From NCBI GenBank assembly GCA_002104945.1, contig MCFH01000053.1:308501-372500 (forward strand): 64,000 nt of DNA. The letters run 5' to 3'. Each line of letters begins with the position of its first letter. Positions within the stretch are counted from its first letter, which is position 1. Under the pieces are notes generated by a model, which had not been told where the DNA came from, ran no database searches, and was given only the letters and a program-made list of their open reading frames with translations. The DNA is from Piromyces finnis. Taxonomy: Eukaryota; Neocallimastigomycota; Neocallimastigomycetes; Neocallimastigales; Neocallimastigaceae. This document shows positions 1-17,800 of the stretch, piece by piece. Position numbers and translations under genes: made by a program.

Positions 1-5187
<5,187 letters not shown>

Positions 5188-6308
5188 AGTTTGAATTATA
5201 TAAAAAAAAAAGATATATATTAACCAAATATAATAATAAATACTTATTATATTTTTATAATTTAAAAAAAAATAGAAAGGAAATAACTTAATGAATATAT
5301 AAAATTGAAATTTATCGAGAACTTATTAAATTATATAAAATTTTTATGGTATATAGAAGTTATACAGAAAAAGTAATTACACCTAAAATTTATTCTTTTA
5401 AAGAATCATTCAACCAATTAAATTAAAAATTTTGAAAAACAATTTTAAAAAAATAATAATTTAATAATTTATAATTTTTCAAAAATATTTTCAAAATTTT
5501 AATAGGAAAAATTTTTAAATTATAAAAAAAGTTTTAATATGATCGATATATTAAGAATTATCAAATATTCGCTTTTATGTTGTTAAGAGATGTCAAATAT
5601 GAAATAAATATTATCATTTGTTATTTTTTTTTAATAGATAAAAACAGTAATTTATATATAACTAAAATTTCGATAATGGGAAAAATATGAAAAATCATTA
5701 ATAATAATACAAAAAGTAGAAAAGGAAAAAGGGATTTGATATTATCATATAAACTGATTCTTTACATCAATTAATAAAGATAACTTTTTTTTTTATGTTT
5801 TAATTGAAAAAATATTTATTATATATTAAATTTGATAAAAAATGGTATACCATATATATAAATATATAAAATTAAATTTAATTGAATAAAAGCAATATAT
5901 ATTGCAAGTCTTATTAAATAGTATTATTTGAAAAAGAACATGATTTATATATGAAAACAGATTTTGCTATTGTGCTTCTAATATAAGATTCTTTTTTTTT
6001 GGATTAATATAAAAATTTGGATGATGCTTATTTATAAGTTATATATAAATATTACTTATTAAAATATAGTAATTTTTTTTTAACAACTCTATAGAGAATC
6101 AAATAGAATTAAAGCTATTAACTTTAAAGATAAATTATAAATTTTGCTCTAAATATTATTATAGATCTTCATGAATTGATTATTAACATACATAAATATG
6201 AAGCATAAAGCACTCTATAAATATAAATACTTTTTCATTACTGCAAAAACTTTTTTATAATTAAAGTTTTATTTTTTTTTTTTTCTTATATGTTTATAAT
6301 GTTTTATT
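5188..6308. other. Intergenic, AT-rich: BRCT-gene promoter and GDSL-gene 3' flank
   Basis: Both flanking genes are on the minus strand. Only AT-rich sequence with short homopolymers is visible; no convincing ORF, RNA gene or repeat. Confidence 0.7.
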
Positions 6309-7916
6309 TCATATTAAGAAATTTAATATAATAATAAAAGCAAAATGAATATAATATTTTCTTAAAATTGATTTGTATTGTACTCCAGAAAATATTCTGT
6401 CGGTTTTACTTTTATTAACATTGATTAATGAGGTAAATATTTTATCATATATTTTAGTTATGTTTATATTATCATTTAGGTAATAATTAATATCAGTAAT
6501 ATTAATGTTGTTATTATTGATGTAACTAATATTAGAAATATTAATTTTATTATCGGTATAATTAATATTTGTAATATTATTATTAATATTAATATTAAAT
6601 TTATTCTTATTAACTTTATTCTTAATTTTATTTGTCTTATTATTAGTAGTAATGTTAAAAGTCTTTGTTTTTGTTAAATGATTTGATTCTAAAGGTTCTA
6701 AGTTAATATCAATATTAGTTATATTTTTTGAAGAACATGATATGGGTTTGATTTTTTTAATGATTTCAGGTGCTTTTTTGGTTGATAAATCGTATATAAC
6801 ATTATATTTCTTAAAATCGCTAAGATATTCATTAATATCTAATGCCAAAATTAAATTTCCTCGATTCGAAATGTGAGTGTTATCTTTCCAAAAAAAGTTA
6901 TTTATATTAGTATTTTTATTATTTCTCCATGCTTCTTTTTCACTAACAAAATGAAACTGTTTATAATTGGATAATATATACTTATATTCTTCATTTGTAT
7001 TATATATAAATATATTAATATCATCTAGCAAACTATATAGTATTTTTGCTTTTTCCATAATTTTTTTATTAAAATATGGTATATTCAATTTTAGATAATT
7101 GTGTAAACCTTTTCTATTAACTGGTGCTTTATCAAGCGGTGGGAGATATAATAACATGAAGTTCCTTGCACCATGATTATATAAATTAATAATTATATCA
7201 ACATATGAATTTATAATATCATTAAATATTTCTTTATCGTTCTTATTATATCCAATTTCAGCAATATCATTGCATCCAATGTAGATTGCAAATAATGAAT
7301 TATCTTTATTCCATTTATTATAGAACTTCTTACCACATGTCATCACGTTATTAAATAAATTATTTTGTTTTACCAAATCAATCTTAAAATTTTCCCTATA
7401 CACACTTTATAAAATATTTTAATATTTATATATATGGTTTATTAATATATTATTTATTAATAGTACATATTAAAATCAACAACTGCTCCGCTTGCTGAAA
7501 AATTCCATAAAGACATATTATGATATTTTGTAAGGTAAAAAGGCCATTTTTCAATCTTATTGTATGATTATAAATAATATAAATTACAAAAAAATAATAA
7601 TAATGAAAATTTTGTAAATAGAATATTTAATCACTTACATTTTTATGGTCATGATAATAAGTTATAGCATTATAATCAGTGTCTGAATGTGAATCCCTTT
7701 ATTAATTTTCTGTTAATTAATTTATCTCAATTATTATTAATAAATAAAAAGTAATAATATATTGTACCCAAATACAATTAAATTTGTTATATTTTCATAA
7801 TTAAATTTATTGATTTTTGACAACAGAGATAGGGAATAAAATTTCCCTGTATTAGCTGAAAGAACATTATTTATATAAAAGAATAGAAGAATGTATATTT
7901 TATAGATAATTTTCAT
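6309..7916 (-). CDS. Secreted SGNH/GDSL-family esterase with Asn-rich C-terminal region
   Basis: Family role (known): serine hydrolases that deacylate lipids or sugar esters; in gut fungi many act on plant cell-wall acetyl groups (CE16-like), but the substrate here is only inferred. Seen: four exons. Exon 1 starts at 7916 with a signal peptide (MKIIYKIYILLFFYINNVLS, cut likely at 20/21). A phase-matched intron splits block I, and splicing restores FGDSHSDTDYN with nucleophile Ser about residue 52. Block II is NFSASGAVVD, block III is YIGCNDIAEIG (G-x-N-D), and block V is WKDNTHISNRGN (catalytic Asp and His). After the catalytic domain come about 120 residues rich in Asn/Ile/Lys. The protein ends in a hydrophobic stretch (IHFAFIIILNFLI) that could be a GPI-anchor signal or a membrane tail. 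Length about 465 residues. The downstream neighbour is the ADGF gene, transcribed away from it. Confidence 0.85.
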
Positions 7917-8848
7917 TTAAGCAAAAACTATTAATTGAAATTTTTTTTATTATAATCGATAAATAGTATAATATTAAAAAATAATAAAATGAAAAATTTT
8001 GATAACAAGATAAAACTTTATTTTCTTGCATGTATGAACTAATAAAGTTTAATTATTTTAAAAATTAAATGAACTTCGAATAAAAAGAAAGTAAACCAAA
8101 TTAATTTGTTTATATATTTAATAATTACTCCAAAACAAAATCCAAAATGAATAAATTTATATTCAATTTAGTTTAAACATTACTTTAGTTAAAGAATTAT
8201 TATCTTAATAATGCATCTTTTTAATGTAGTAATTATATTAATTATAAAAACATTTTTCATTAATATACCACATATTTGAATTATAAAATACAATTGTATA
8301 TATAATATATTTTAAATAAGAATTATTAGTTTTATTATAATTTTAATCTTTTTTTTTTTATATTTTTTTATTCTAACCTTTTTTATATTTTTTAATAATA
8401 CAGGTTGATAATTTATTTATTAAGTATTCATTCATTCATTCATTTATTTAGTAATTCATATATTATTTTAAAATTTTTAAAATTTTTATGATTAGAATAT
8501 TAAAAAATTAAATTACCCATTTCAATTAAATTGTTAAGATAAATTATAAATTATATATTTTTTTAATTTAAAAATTGGTTTAATACTTTTTAAATTTTCA
8601 ATATTTGTATTACCATTTCATTTATATAAATATATTTATATAAGTAATTAAATAATAATAAGTAATATAATAATAATATAATTATTAAATAAACATTAAA
8701 TCTAATTCAAATTGAAAATCAAATAAAATTTAAGGAAGCCATAATATAAAGTTTATTTTTTTTTTCTTATTTATACACACATATAAAAAAGAAGGAAATT
8801 GATAAAAAAGTATAAAGTAACAAAACAAATAAACAAACAGAAAATAAT
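7917..8848. promoter_or_regulatory. Divergent intergenic region between GDSL esterase and ADGF genes
   Basis: 932 bp separate two start codons facing away from each other, so both promoters should lie here. It is AT-rich; no clear factor site stands out. A short ATTC tandem run (near 8429-8446) is visible. Confidence 0.6.
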
Positions 8849-10671
8849 ATGTCAAAACAAGATTTTATTGAAAAAAAAAAAATTCTTCTTGAAAATGATA
8901 GGAATGAATCATTTGATTGGGAAGTTTATAACAAAAGAAGTTTAGAAGAAGAATTTGCTAATGCCATTCTTCAAGAAAATAAAGAAAAAGATTTACAAAT
9001 GTTTAAAGAACTCTCAGAAGCTCCTTTTTCTGCTATTCATTTTTCTGAAATTAAAAAATTCCTTGATAGAAAGCAATCATACTTATTAGATACTTTGAAA
9101 TATTTACCTAAAGGTATTATCCATCATTGTCATATTGATGCATTAGTTGATGCCAAATGGATAATTGAAAAAATAATAAAAAGTGATTCTTTATATTTAA
9201 AATTTATTGGGGATTCAAATATTGATAACTTAAATATAGTTGATTTCCAGTTTTTTATCAATGGTATTAATGAAGAACAAAAAAACGAAGGCTGGCAAAA
9301 TTTCAAAGAAATTAGACACCAATATAAAAAAGGAATAGAGGCATTTGATCAATGGTTATATGAATGTTTTACAATTGTTCCAACAAATAAAGAAGATATT
9401 GTTTATACTGAAAATGAAATATGGAAAAGATTTAGTAGAACATTTATATCTCTTCGTGGTATTTTTTCGTATGTTCCATTTACAAAGTAAGTTTTTTTTT
9501 TAAAGTTGTTACCAATATTATTATGTGTTAATATGTTAATGAAGTAAATAACAAAAACATTATTATTATTAAAAAATTCATGTGAAATATAAATTAATTA
9601 TTATATTCTTTTTTTTTTTTTTTTTTTTTAAATTTTATTAATGACATAATATTATAAATATAAATTATATTTATTTAAATGTATTTATAAATAAAAACAA
9701 CAATAACAATAACAAAACAAAAAACAAACATCAACAATTAAAAACAAATAATATTATTATAACGTAGATTATATGTTAAAGAAATTATTGAAAGATATTC
9801 AAAAAAAGATTTACAACAAATTGAAATCCGTATACCCTATTATGAACCATATAATGATACTGGAATTGTAAAATTTACAGAAATGTTTGGGGAATTAGTT
9901 AATACAATTGAAGAGAGTAAAAAAGAATTAAGCCTAATCAATGAAAATTATTTTGAAATTAAATTTATTATTTCCCCAGTTAGAAATACACCTGAGGAAG
10001 AGATGTTAAAAATTATGGCTATAACTACTGAACTCTATCAGAAATACCCAAGATATGTTGTCGGATTTGATATGGTTGGTCATGAACATCTTATGACATT
10101 AGAAGCCCATATAGATTCTCTTTTATATTTCAAAGATCAACAAAAACAATTAGGTATAGATATTCCATTTTATTTCCATGCAGGTGAAACAACTGACTCT
10201 GGTTCACCCACTGATAATAATTTATTTGATGCAGTATTACTAAATACAAAGAGAATTGGTCATGGTTATTCATTATCAAGACATTTAACATCTTTAGGAC
10301 CAACCATTAAAAAAAAGAATATGTGTTTAGAAATTTCTCCTATATCAAATCAATACCTTGGATTAGTTAAAGATTTGGCTAATCATCCTATTATTATCTT
10401 TTTGAAAAATAATATTCCGGTAAGTATTTCACCTGATGATCCATCTCTCTTTGGTTATGAAGGTTCCACCTATGATTTTTATATGATTTTTATGACATAT
10501 AGAAATTTTGACATATGGACCTTGAAGCAACTTTGTATTAATTCAATTAAATATGGAAGCTTTACTAAAGAATACAATATGGAAGATATGCTTAAAGTTT
10601 GGGAGTGTAAATGGCAATTTTGGATTAGAAATATTATTAATAATAATAAAGATGTAATTATGGCAAATTAA
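8849..10671 (+). CDS. Adenosine deaminase, ADGF/ADA2 (CECR1)-like
   Basis: Reaction (known for family): zinc-dependent hydrolysis of adenosine to inosine plus ammonia, in purine salvage or extracellular adenosine control. Seen: exon 1 is 8849-9486, ending ..VPFTK before GTAAGT. A 281-bp intron rich in poly-T and AACA runs follows, and exon 2 is 9768-10671, resuming in phase (K)LYVKEIIERYSKKDL. Motifs: PKGIIHHCHIDA (zinc His 93 and 95), GFDMVGHEH, YFHAGETTD, RIGHGYSLSRH, CLEISPISNQYL and VSISPDDPSLFG (zinc Asp region). About 514 residues, normal for ADGF. The N-terminus is hydrophilic (MSKQDFIEKKK) with no signal peptide, unlike animal ADA2/ADGF, so a cytosolic enzyme is inferred. The alternative would be a classic ADA, but the ADGF-type spacing and EISPISNQ context argue for ADGF. 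Confidence 0.9.
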
Positions 10672-10784
10672 GTAAATATAACATTTTATTTTTGTTTGGC
10701 TTTAAAAAAAAGGCGAAAATTTTTAATTGTAAATATCTATATTTACTTTTTATCCATATTTTATATTTTATGGATGTAAAATAT

Positions 10785-10787
<3 letters not shown>

Positions 10788-10822
<35 letters not shown>

Positions 10823-10823
10823 T
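10788..10823. repeat. (ATC)n microsatellite
   Basis: About 12 ATC/TCA units, 117 bp downstream of the ADGF stop codon, probably in or just past the 3' UTR. Confidence 0.9.
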
Positions 10824-11480
10824 TTTTACTTCAGATATTATCAAATAATACACAAACAAAATAATATTTAGAAAATTTATATTTTAATAATTATATATAA
10901 AATTAATTTACTATTTTATATTTATTTATTTATTTTTTTATTTAGTTTTTTTAATAAATATTAAATAATAATATTGTATATATTATTTTTTTTTGTAAAT
11001 AAAATAAATAAGTACTTTTATACAGATATTATTTAAGTTATTATCTTTCTATATAATTATAATAAAATTATCAATATATCTTATTCAAAATACTATTATT
11101 AATACTTTTATTTCATTCATTTATTTTTCAAATATTTATTTTTTAACATTATTTTAATTACTTATGATTACTTAATATTTCTACTATTTTATTTTATAGT
11201 ATTTAATGTATATTGAAAAAATATTAAAGCATTATTATATAAAAACTTATTTTACACGTGTTATAATTAATTAAATTAATAAACTATAACTTTTTTAAAT
11301 GAATTTGATATTATTCAATAAACACCTTTCAAAAAAAAAAAAAAGTATCAATTACAAAATAACTATTTGTATAAGTAACATATTTACAGATTTATTTTAA
11401 TAATTTAATATTGATTTAATTGAAACAATTAATAGATATTTTTTTAATATAATTTTTTTAAATATAATGTTACTCAACAT

Positions 11481-11645
11481 AATAAAAAACGGCCATTTTC
11501 AAATATATAAATTTTTATATTATATTTAAAAATTAAAAATAATGAATCTTCATATTTGGTAAACCATTAATAATAAAATAAATAATATATAATATTAGTA
11601 ATTTAAATATAATAAAACTTTTAAATTTTTGCCGTTTTTTATATT
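11481..11645. repeat. Short inverted-repeat element bounded by AAAAAACGGC
   Basis: AATAAAAAACGGC at 11481-11493 is mirrored by GCCGTTTTTTATATT at 11631-11645, and the adjacent inner sequence shows weaker complementarity. Another GCCGTTTTTTAATATA is at 12397-12412. It could be a degraded miniature element or paired regulatory sites. Confidence 0.4.
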
Positions 11646-13080
11646 AAATAGAAAAACTATTAATAATAATATTTTTAAAACTATTTATATATATATATTT
11701 ATTATTTAATACTATAGTACTTAATTATTACTTTGCTTTTTTTTTTTTTTTTATAAGTTTGCAAATTTTATATTTATATATTTTTTTGATATATTTTTAA
11801 TAGAAGGCAAAAGAATAAAATCTTAAAAGCAATATTCTATTTATCGAAAATTATAATTTTTTTTTTGCAGTTTCATTTTGTAAATAATATTGGTTTTTAA
11901 TAATATTTAAAGTTATATATTTTTTTCTTTTACGATCTAGAAAGGAATAAAACGTATTCTTCCGTTTAAGATTTTACAGAAAATAATATACATAAATTAA
12001 ATATTAAAATTTTAATTAACCGTTTATATGAATTTTAAATATCTAATAAACTTTATAATTAATAAATAGAAATGGAAAGTTTTTAATAAACTAATTACTA
12101 AAAAATTGTAATATATAGTTTAAACCAGTAATATTAAAAGAAATTAAATTAATATATTTAAAATAAAAAACTATGGATATTATTAATAATAACAAGGAAA
12201 TATATAAAATATAGTAAAAGTTTATAATTAAAGAAATTATTAAATATTATTATTATTTTTTTTTAATTATTATATCTTGGAATAATAAAAAAATAATATT
12301 TAAATAATTATAAATAGGTATTTTATTTTATTTTATTTTATTTTGTATTTTTTATTTAAAAATAAATTAAATTATAATTAAAATTAATAATTATATGCCG
12401 TTTTTTAATATACATAATTTTCTTTATTATAAAAAATAAACAAACCTTATTTAATAATAAAATAAATTATTTATATAGATGTATTATTTTTTAATTAATA
12501 TTTTAATAAAGTATGTTTTTTTTTAATTTTGTAATATAAACATAATATAATAAAAATATTCTGTAATTAATACAATAAATATAATAAATACTGTTGTATT
12601 AATATTACTTAATTATATTTATAATATAGATTAATTTTTTATGAAATGTCAAAGAAAAATATTCTTTTTTAATATAAATCGAATTGTATATATTAAAATA
12701 TATATAATTGTATTATTTAATTAAATTAAAAAAAAAATAATTTTTTTATTAATAATTTTTATCAATAATAATAAAGATTTTATATAAAAGGGAAAATATT
12801 CTTTTTTTTTTCTTTTTAATCATTATCTTTTTAGTTGTATAATATTAAAAAAATATTTAAATATATAAATAAATATTTATATAGTTAATTGTATAAAATT
12901 TGTATAATATTTTTAAAAGAAAAAAAATTTATTTCGCTTATATAATTTTATATTATATATTAAATTTTTTTTCTTACCCAATAGTATATAAAAAAAATTA
13001 CTTTATTTTGCTTGTAAAATAAATAAAACTATATTATTATCCACTAAATATTTATATAATTATATTGAATAAAGATTACA

Positions 13081-14382
13081 ATGGAATACTCCAAATTATT
13101 ATTAGCTTTATGTTTATTTGTTGCTTTAATTAAAGCTATTCCAATTCCACCAAGTGAACCATCTATCTTTTTAGAAGAAAATGGTGTCGAAGAAGTTGGT
13201 GTTGAAGAAGAATTTGCTCAAGTTACTGAAATTCCATTTGATAATGAACAAGAAGAAACTACTGAAATTCAAGCTGCTGAACCTGTTGATGAACCAATCT
13301 TCATTGATGCTGAAGCTGATCAAGAACCACAAGATATTAGTACTGATACTAACAATGTTGTAGCTGAAAACATTGGTAATATTACTAATGATGTTTTAGG
13401 TAGTGTTTCTTATTCAGTTAAGACAGCTCTTGAAGAAGAATTAGGTACTGAAACTAATGATTCTGCCACCAACAATATTGTTAATGATGTTGTTATTGAT
13501 CTTCTTACCAAGACTTCTGAAGAAATTAAGACTGCTGTAGGTAGCATTCTTGAAAACGATATTGAAAATACTGATTTCCAAACCATCGCTTCTGATGCTG
13601 CTGAAAAGGTTGCTGAAATTTTAGGACACAATGTTGTTACCTCTATTGCTTCAAACCTTGATATCAACATTGATTATGAAAACATTGCTAAGAATGTTCT
13701 CAGTAGCACCACCGAATCAGTCCAAGACTTTATTAAGAAATCTCTTGATACTAGTAAGGCTGTTGTTGACCAAACTATGACTAATGAAAGTTCTGATGAT
13801 TTAGCTATTTCAAATGCTAATGATATTGCTACTATGGTTACTAATGGTGTTAGCTACCTTATTAAGAGTACTTTATGTGAATCTGTTGATAATGAATTAG
13901 GTGAAGTTTGTGAGAATCTTACAAACGACATTATTATTAGTGCAGCTGGTATTTTAAATGAAATTATTTCTTCTAACATTAAAGCTGCTTATGGTAATGG
14001 TCTTACTGTTTCCTGTTCTGCCATTCCATCTGAAGTTTTTGAAAAATTAACTGGTGTTATTGTTAATTCCATTGGAACCCAAATAGGTTCTTCTGATGCT
14101 GATAACATTAGTAAGATTGCCAACAGTATTCTTACTGTTATTATTAACTCCATTGAAGATTTACTTTGTGCTAATAGAGCTGATGCTTCTGAAAATGGTA
14201 GTGTTCTTCTTAAGGATATTACTGGTATTGCTACTCATATTATTAACAAGGTTAACAATATCAATGATGATGTTGTTTCAACTCTTAATGATGAAAAGGA
14301 ACAAAGCAACGTTATTTCTGGAAGCATTGCTAATGGTATTTCTGAAATCCAAGAAACTCTTAAAGAAGAAGTTGAAGCTTAA
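13081..14382 (+). CDS. Secreted acidic protein of unknown family, internally duplicated
   Basis: I do not recognise the family. Seen: 433 residues in one exon, unusual in this intron-rich window. The signal peptide is MEYSKLLLALCLFVALIKA, cut likely before IPIPPSEPS. Residues 28-95 are very acidic (EENGVEEVGVEEEF and on). From about 97 the chain is Ile/Val/Asn/Ser-rich and amphipathic. A degenerate duplication is visible: GSVSYSVKTAL...NNIVNDVVIDLL (107-142) versus NGVSYLIKSTL...ENLTNDIIISAA (255-289). There are six N-glycosylation sequons (N100, N126, N235, N279, N342, N372) and four mature cysteines (C266, C277, C312, C363). Codon use differs from neighbours: AAG, AAC, ACC and ATC appear often, with no Asn homopolymer, which suggests high expression. 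Convergent with the NSUN7-like gene 512 bp away. A structural or surface role is possible but unproven. Confidence 0.85.
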   Translation: MEYSKLLLALCLFVALIKAIPIPPSEPSIFLEENGVEEVGVEEEFAQVTEIPFDNEQEETTEIQAAEPVDEPIFIDAEADQEPQDISTDTNNVVAENIGNITNDVLGSVSYSVKTALEEELGTETNDSATNNIVNDVVIDLLTKTSEEIKTAVGSILENDIENTDFQTIASDAAEKVAEILGHNVVTSIASNLDINIDYENIAKNVLSSTTESVQDFIKKSLDTSKAVVDQTMTNESSDDLAISNANDIATMVTNGVSYLIKSTLCESVDNELGEVCENLTNDIIISAAGILNEIISSNIKAAYGNGLTVSCSAIPSEVFEKLTGVIVNSIGTQIGSSDADNISKIANSILTVIINSIEDLLCANRADASENGSVLLKDITGIATHIINKVNNINDDVVSTLNDEKEQSNVISGSIANGISEIQETLKEEVEA

Positions 14383-14893
14383 GTGATAAAAGAATCCTAA
14401 TAAATAATTAGGTTCAAATATTGAATGCAAGATAAAGTTTATTTTTTTTTATTAATAGTAAATGTTTCATAATTTAGGGAAGACTAAATAATGATTCATT
14501 AACTTTTTTTTTATTTAGAATTGTTAGACATAAAATTGTAATATACGCATTAAATAATATATATTTATAACATAATTTAATATAATACAAAATTTTGTAT
14601 ATAAACCTTTTTTATTTAAAATTTTAAAAAGTAAAAAATTATAATAAAAAAAAAAAAAAAATAAAATAAAAAATAGTTGTTTGTCTTTTTTGTAATTTGT
14701 ATATGTAATTTTATTGTTTATTTATTAGTTTATAAAATAGTTTAAAATTAGTAAATGAAAATTGATTAAAATATTTAAATTGCGTAAAGATTTAAAATTT
14801 TGGTTTTATAGAAAAGTAAATTAAATATATGCTATTGTAAAATTTAATAATATGTATTAATTTTGTAAAAAGTAAAGAAGAAAAAAAAGCATC
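14383..14893. other. Convergent 3' flanks
   Basis: AT-rich with several AATAAA-like hexamers; it should hold the polyadenylation sites of the secreted-protein gene (+) and the NSUN7-like gene (-). No ORF. Confidence 0.6.
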
Positions 14894-17800
14894 CTATTTC
14901 CATGGATTTGGATTTGGAATCTAGGTATTTAATAAAATATAATAATATAGTAATTGTATTGTTATATGTTTAGTTTATAATATAATAAAAATGAAAGAAT
15001 AAAACATATTTATGTAAATAAAGAAGGAATAAGAAAAATATAAGTTAAACTTACAGGATATTTATGGTTATACATATTTTTCTTTTTTAATTGTTTCATG
15101 GCATCATATTGTGGTGCGTAGAATCTTTGTAAATTAGAAATACTATAGCCATAAATCCATAAATTATTCATATCAATTTTTTCAGCGCCTGGTTTATTTA
15201 AATTACCACCATGACCAGCCATATCTACTAAAGTACCAAGAGAGTCATCAATCTCTTGAGTACTATTAATAATATTTTGACTTTCCGTTAATATTTTTCT
15301 ATTTTTACTAGTTTTTTTGTGTATAGTATTTCCTAATTGTAATTTATTAATATCTCCTTCACTTTTTGAGAGCTTTTCGCTTCTTACTTTTAAATCATCT
15401 ATAGAAGATTCAAATATATCTTCTATATATATATATATATATATAAATATTTTTAATTTAATAATTATTTTTTGTTTTTATTTTTAACGAAAAACTAATA
15501 ATTGATAATAAATAATAAATAATAAATGAATGTCATGTTATAAATAGATATGAATTATATTTACTTCTTCTTTTTCCTTTTAAGTTCGGTGTACTCTTAG
15601 AATTCTTATTATTAAGACTGGATTTCTTAAGATTAGTATTAGAATTCTTAATATTACTTTTAACTTTCTTTTTCAACTTTTTCTTTTTCTTAATATTTAT
15701 ATTCTGTTCAAGTGTAAGTGAACTTTTAGATATATTTTCATTCATTTCATCTAAAATTTCATTTTGTAATATTTCTTTTTCCGATTTACTCATGGTTTTA
15801 CTTGGTATTATACAGGCAATATATATTCCATTTCTATATTTATTTGGCCTTAATTTTAAACATTCACCTTTATTATTATTAGTCCATTTTTTTTTATAAT
15901 TTATTCAATAAAAAATGATTAATTTTTTTTTCAATAATATTTATAATAATTTATAAATTAATATGAGAAAATTCAAGAAAAAAAAAATAATTAATTTCTT
16001 ACTAAATTCATAATCATAGTTTGTTTCATTATAAAAATTAGGTAAGACACATTTAAGTTCAAATTTCTCTATATTATTTTCAGCTTCTAATATATGACTA
16101 ATAATAGCTTCATTATCTTCTTTAGCAACTGTTCTTGAAATGAAAGTAATGGATCTTGTTGAAGGGACTGATAATATAAAATTTGATTAATTAGTATAAT
16201 TTAAATGTTTTAATATTTAATTTTGATTTACAATATTTTACATTTTAATGAATGATTTATTATGTTTTCTGCATTTTTTCTTAATAAAGTGATGTCTTTT
16301 TTTGAATATTCTTCATTTGGAAATTCTATTGATAAAGTATAATAAAATTTTATTATATATGAATGTAATAATGATAATTAAAAGTAATATAATTATATTA
16401 GAAAAATTATTAATTTTAACCAATTTCTTAAAAAAGGACATATATCTATTTATATATTATATTAAATATTATTAATTTACCTGATTCTTGCATCATATAT
16501 CCTAATTTATCTATAATTGCATTACTAATAGATCTTGGTTCACATATAATTGCACCAACCTATATTAGTTAATATAGATATGGATATATAAAATTTTAAT
16601 ATATGCATATGGTATATAAAGAAATTAAGTATAAATTATAGTGGATGATAATTATTAACATTTGAAAATTTTTCATCATTTGGGTCAGTTAAAAGAAAAT
16701 CAGTACATAAAATTTCAACATCTATTTATGAATAATAAATATGATAATATTTTAATATTTTTAATACTTATTAATATCATTACCATATCGTATAAATATA
16801 ATATTATTTATTACTTTTTACTCCTTGAGATATAAATTTTGTTTTTAATTCTTCTGCTTTTGCTAAAGATTTTTCAAAAACAAATATTTTTCTGGTATTT
16901 TTGAATAATGCTGCTAAATGTGAGGTTCTAGTACCATTTCCAGCTACTGTATCAATAATATCCATGTTTTCTGGAATAATATTAAAAATATGATGTGGAC
17001 TTAGGCAACTTGCTTTATCCTATTTATTTATAATATTTATTATATTATTTTTTTTAAAATTGTTATTAGTTTTTTATATATAATATTAAATTATTACCTG
17101 TGGGATTAAAATATTATCCTCTACTAATTTTGAATTAAGTAAATCATTATAATTACAAGCAGGTACATCTATTACATCATCTAAATCAATATCATAATAA
17201 ACAGTATTCATTTCTGATATTGGACTTTAATAATAATAAAAATATATATATATAATATTAATATTTATTATAATATTTTTATATATTTAACAACTTTATT
17301 GAAATATAGTTTTATGTAATTGCTAATTCGTTTATTTGCATAATATTAATAATAATAAGAACACATTATTACTTATTTTGATCAATATTATTTTCATTAT
17401 CTTTTTCATTTGGTGCTTTTGTAATTCTATATCCCATTTTTGATAACTCCTCAAGTACTAATTCTTTTGTTTGTTTTAATGTATTAATTCTGAAGTATTT
17501 TGGCATTTCCGCTAAATATTGATATCAATTATTTATTTTATAAAATAGATATTGAATAAAAATATTTCAAGTATCATATATAATTAATATATATATATAT
17601 ATATATGTTTAATAAGTTAAATAAAAAATTCAAATACAGATTACTATAATACAATATTATATATATATTACATGCTGAATTTTCTTTATTTCTAACTTCT
17701 TCTGGAAGTATATTTTCTAGTTGTTCTGTAAGATTGTCACCATTTGCTTTTCGTTCAATTCTAATACGTGCAAAAGCTGCTGCTAATTTAACCCCATGAG

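Larger units (their letters stand above)
10672..13080. other. Large AT-rich intergenic region upstream of the secreted-protein gene
   Basis: 2.4 kb without a credible ORF. It holds an (ATC)n tract near 10788-10823, a CACGTG E-box-like site near 11256 and three copies of AAAAAACGGC (11484, 11631 and 12397; the last two inverted). The last 200 bp before 13081 should contain the core promoter of the strongly codon-biased gene downstream. Confidence 0.7.

Noticed and set aside
13410-13670. Antisense frame in the secreted-protein gene
   Set aside because: It is the shadow of a well-supported coding strand; no signal or domain.
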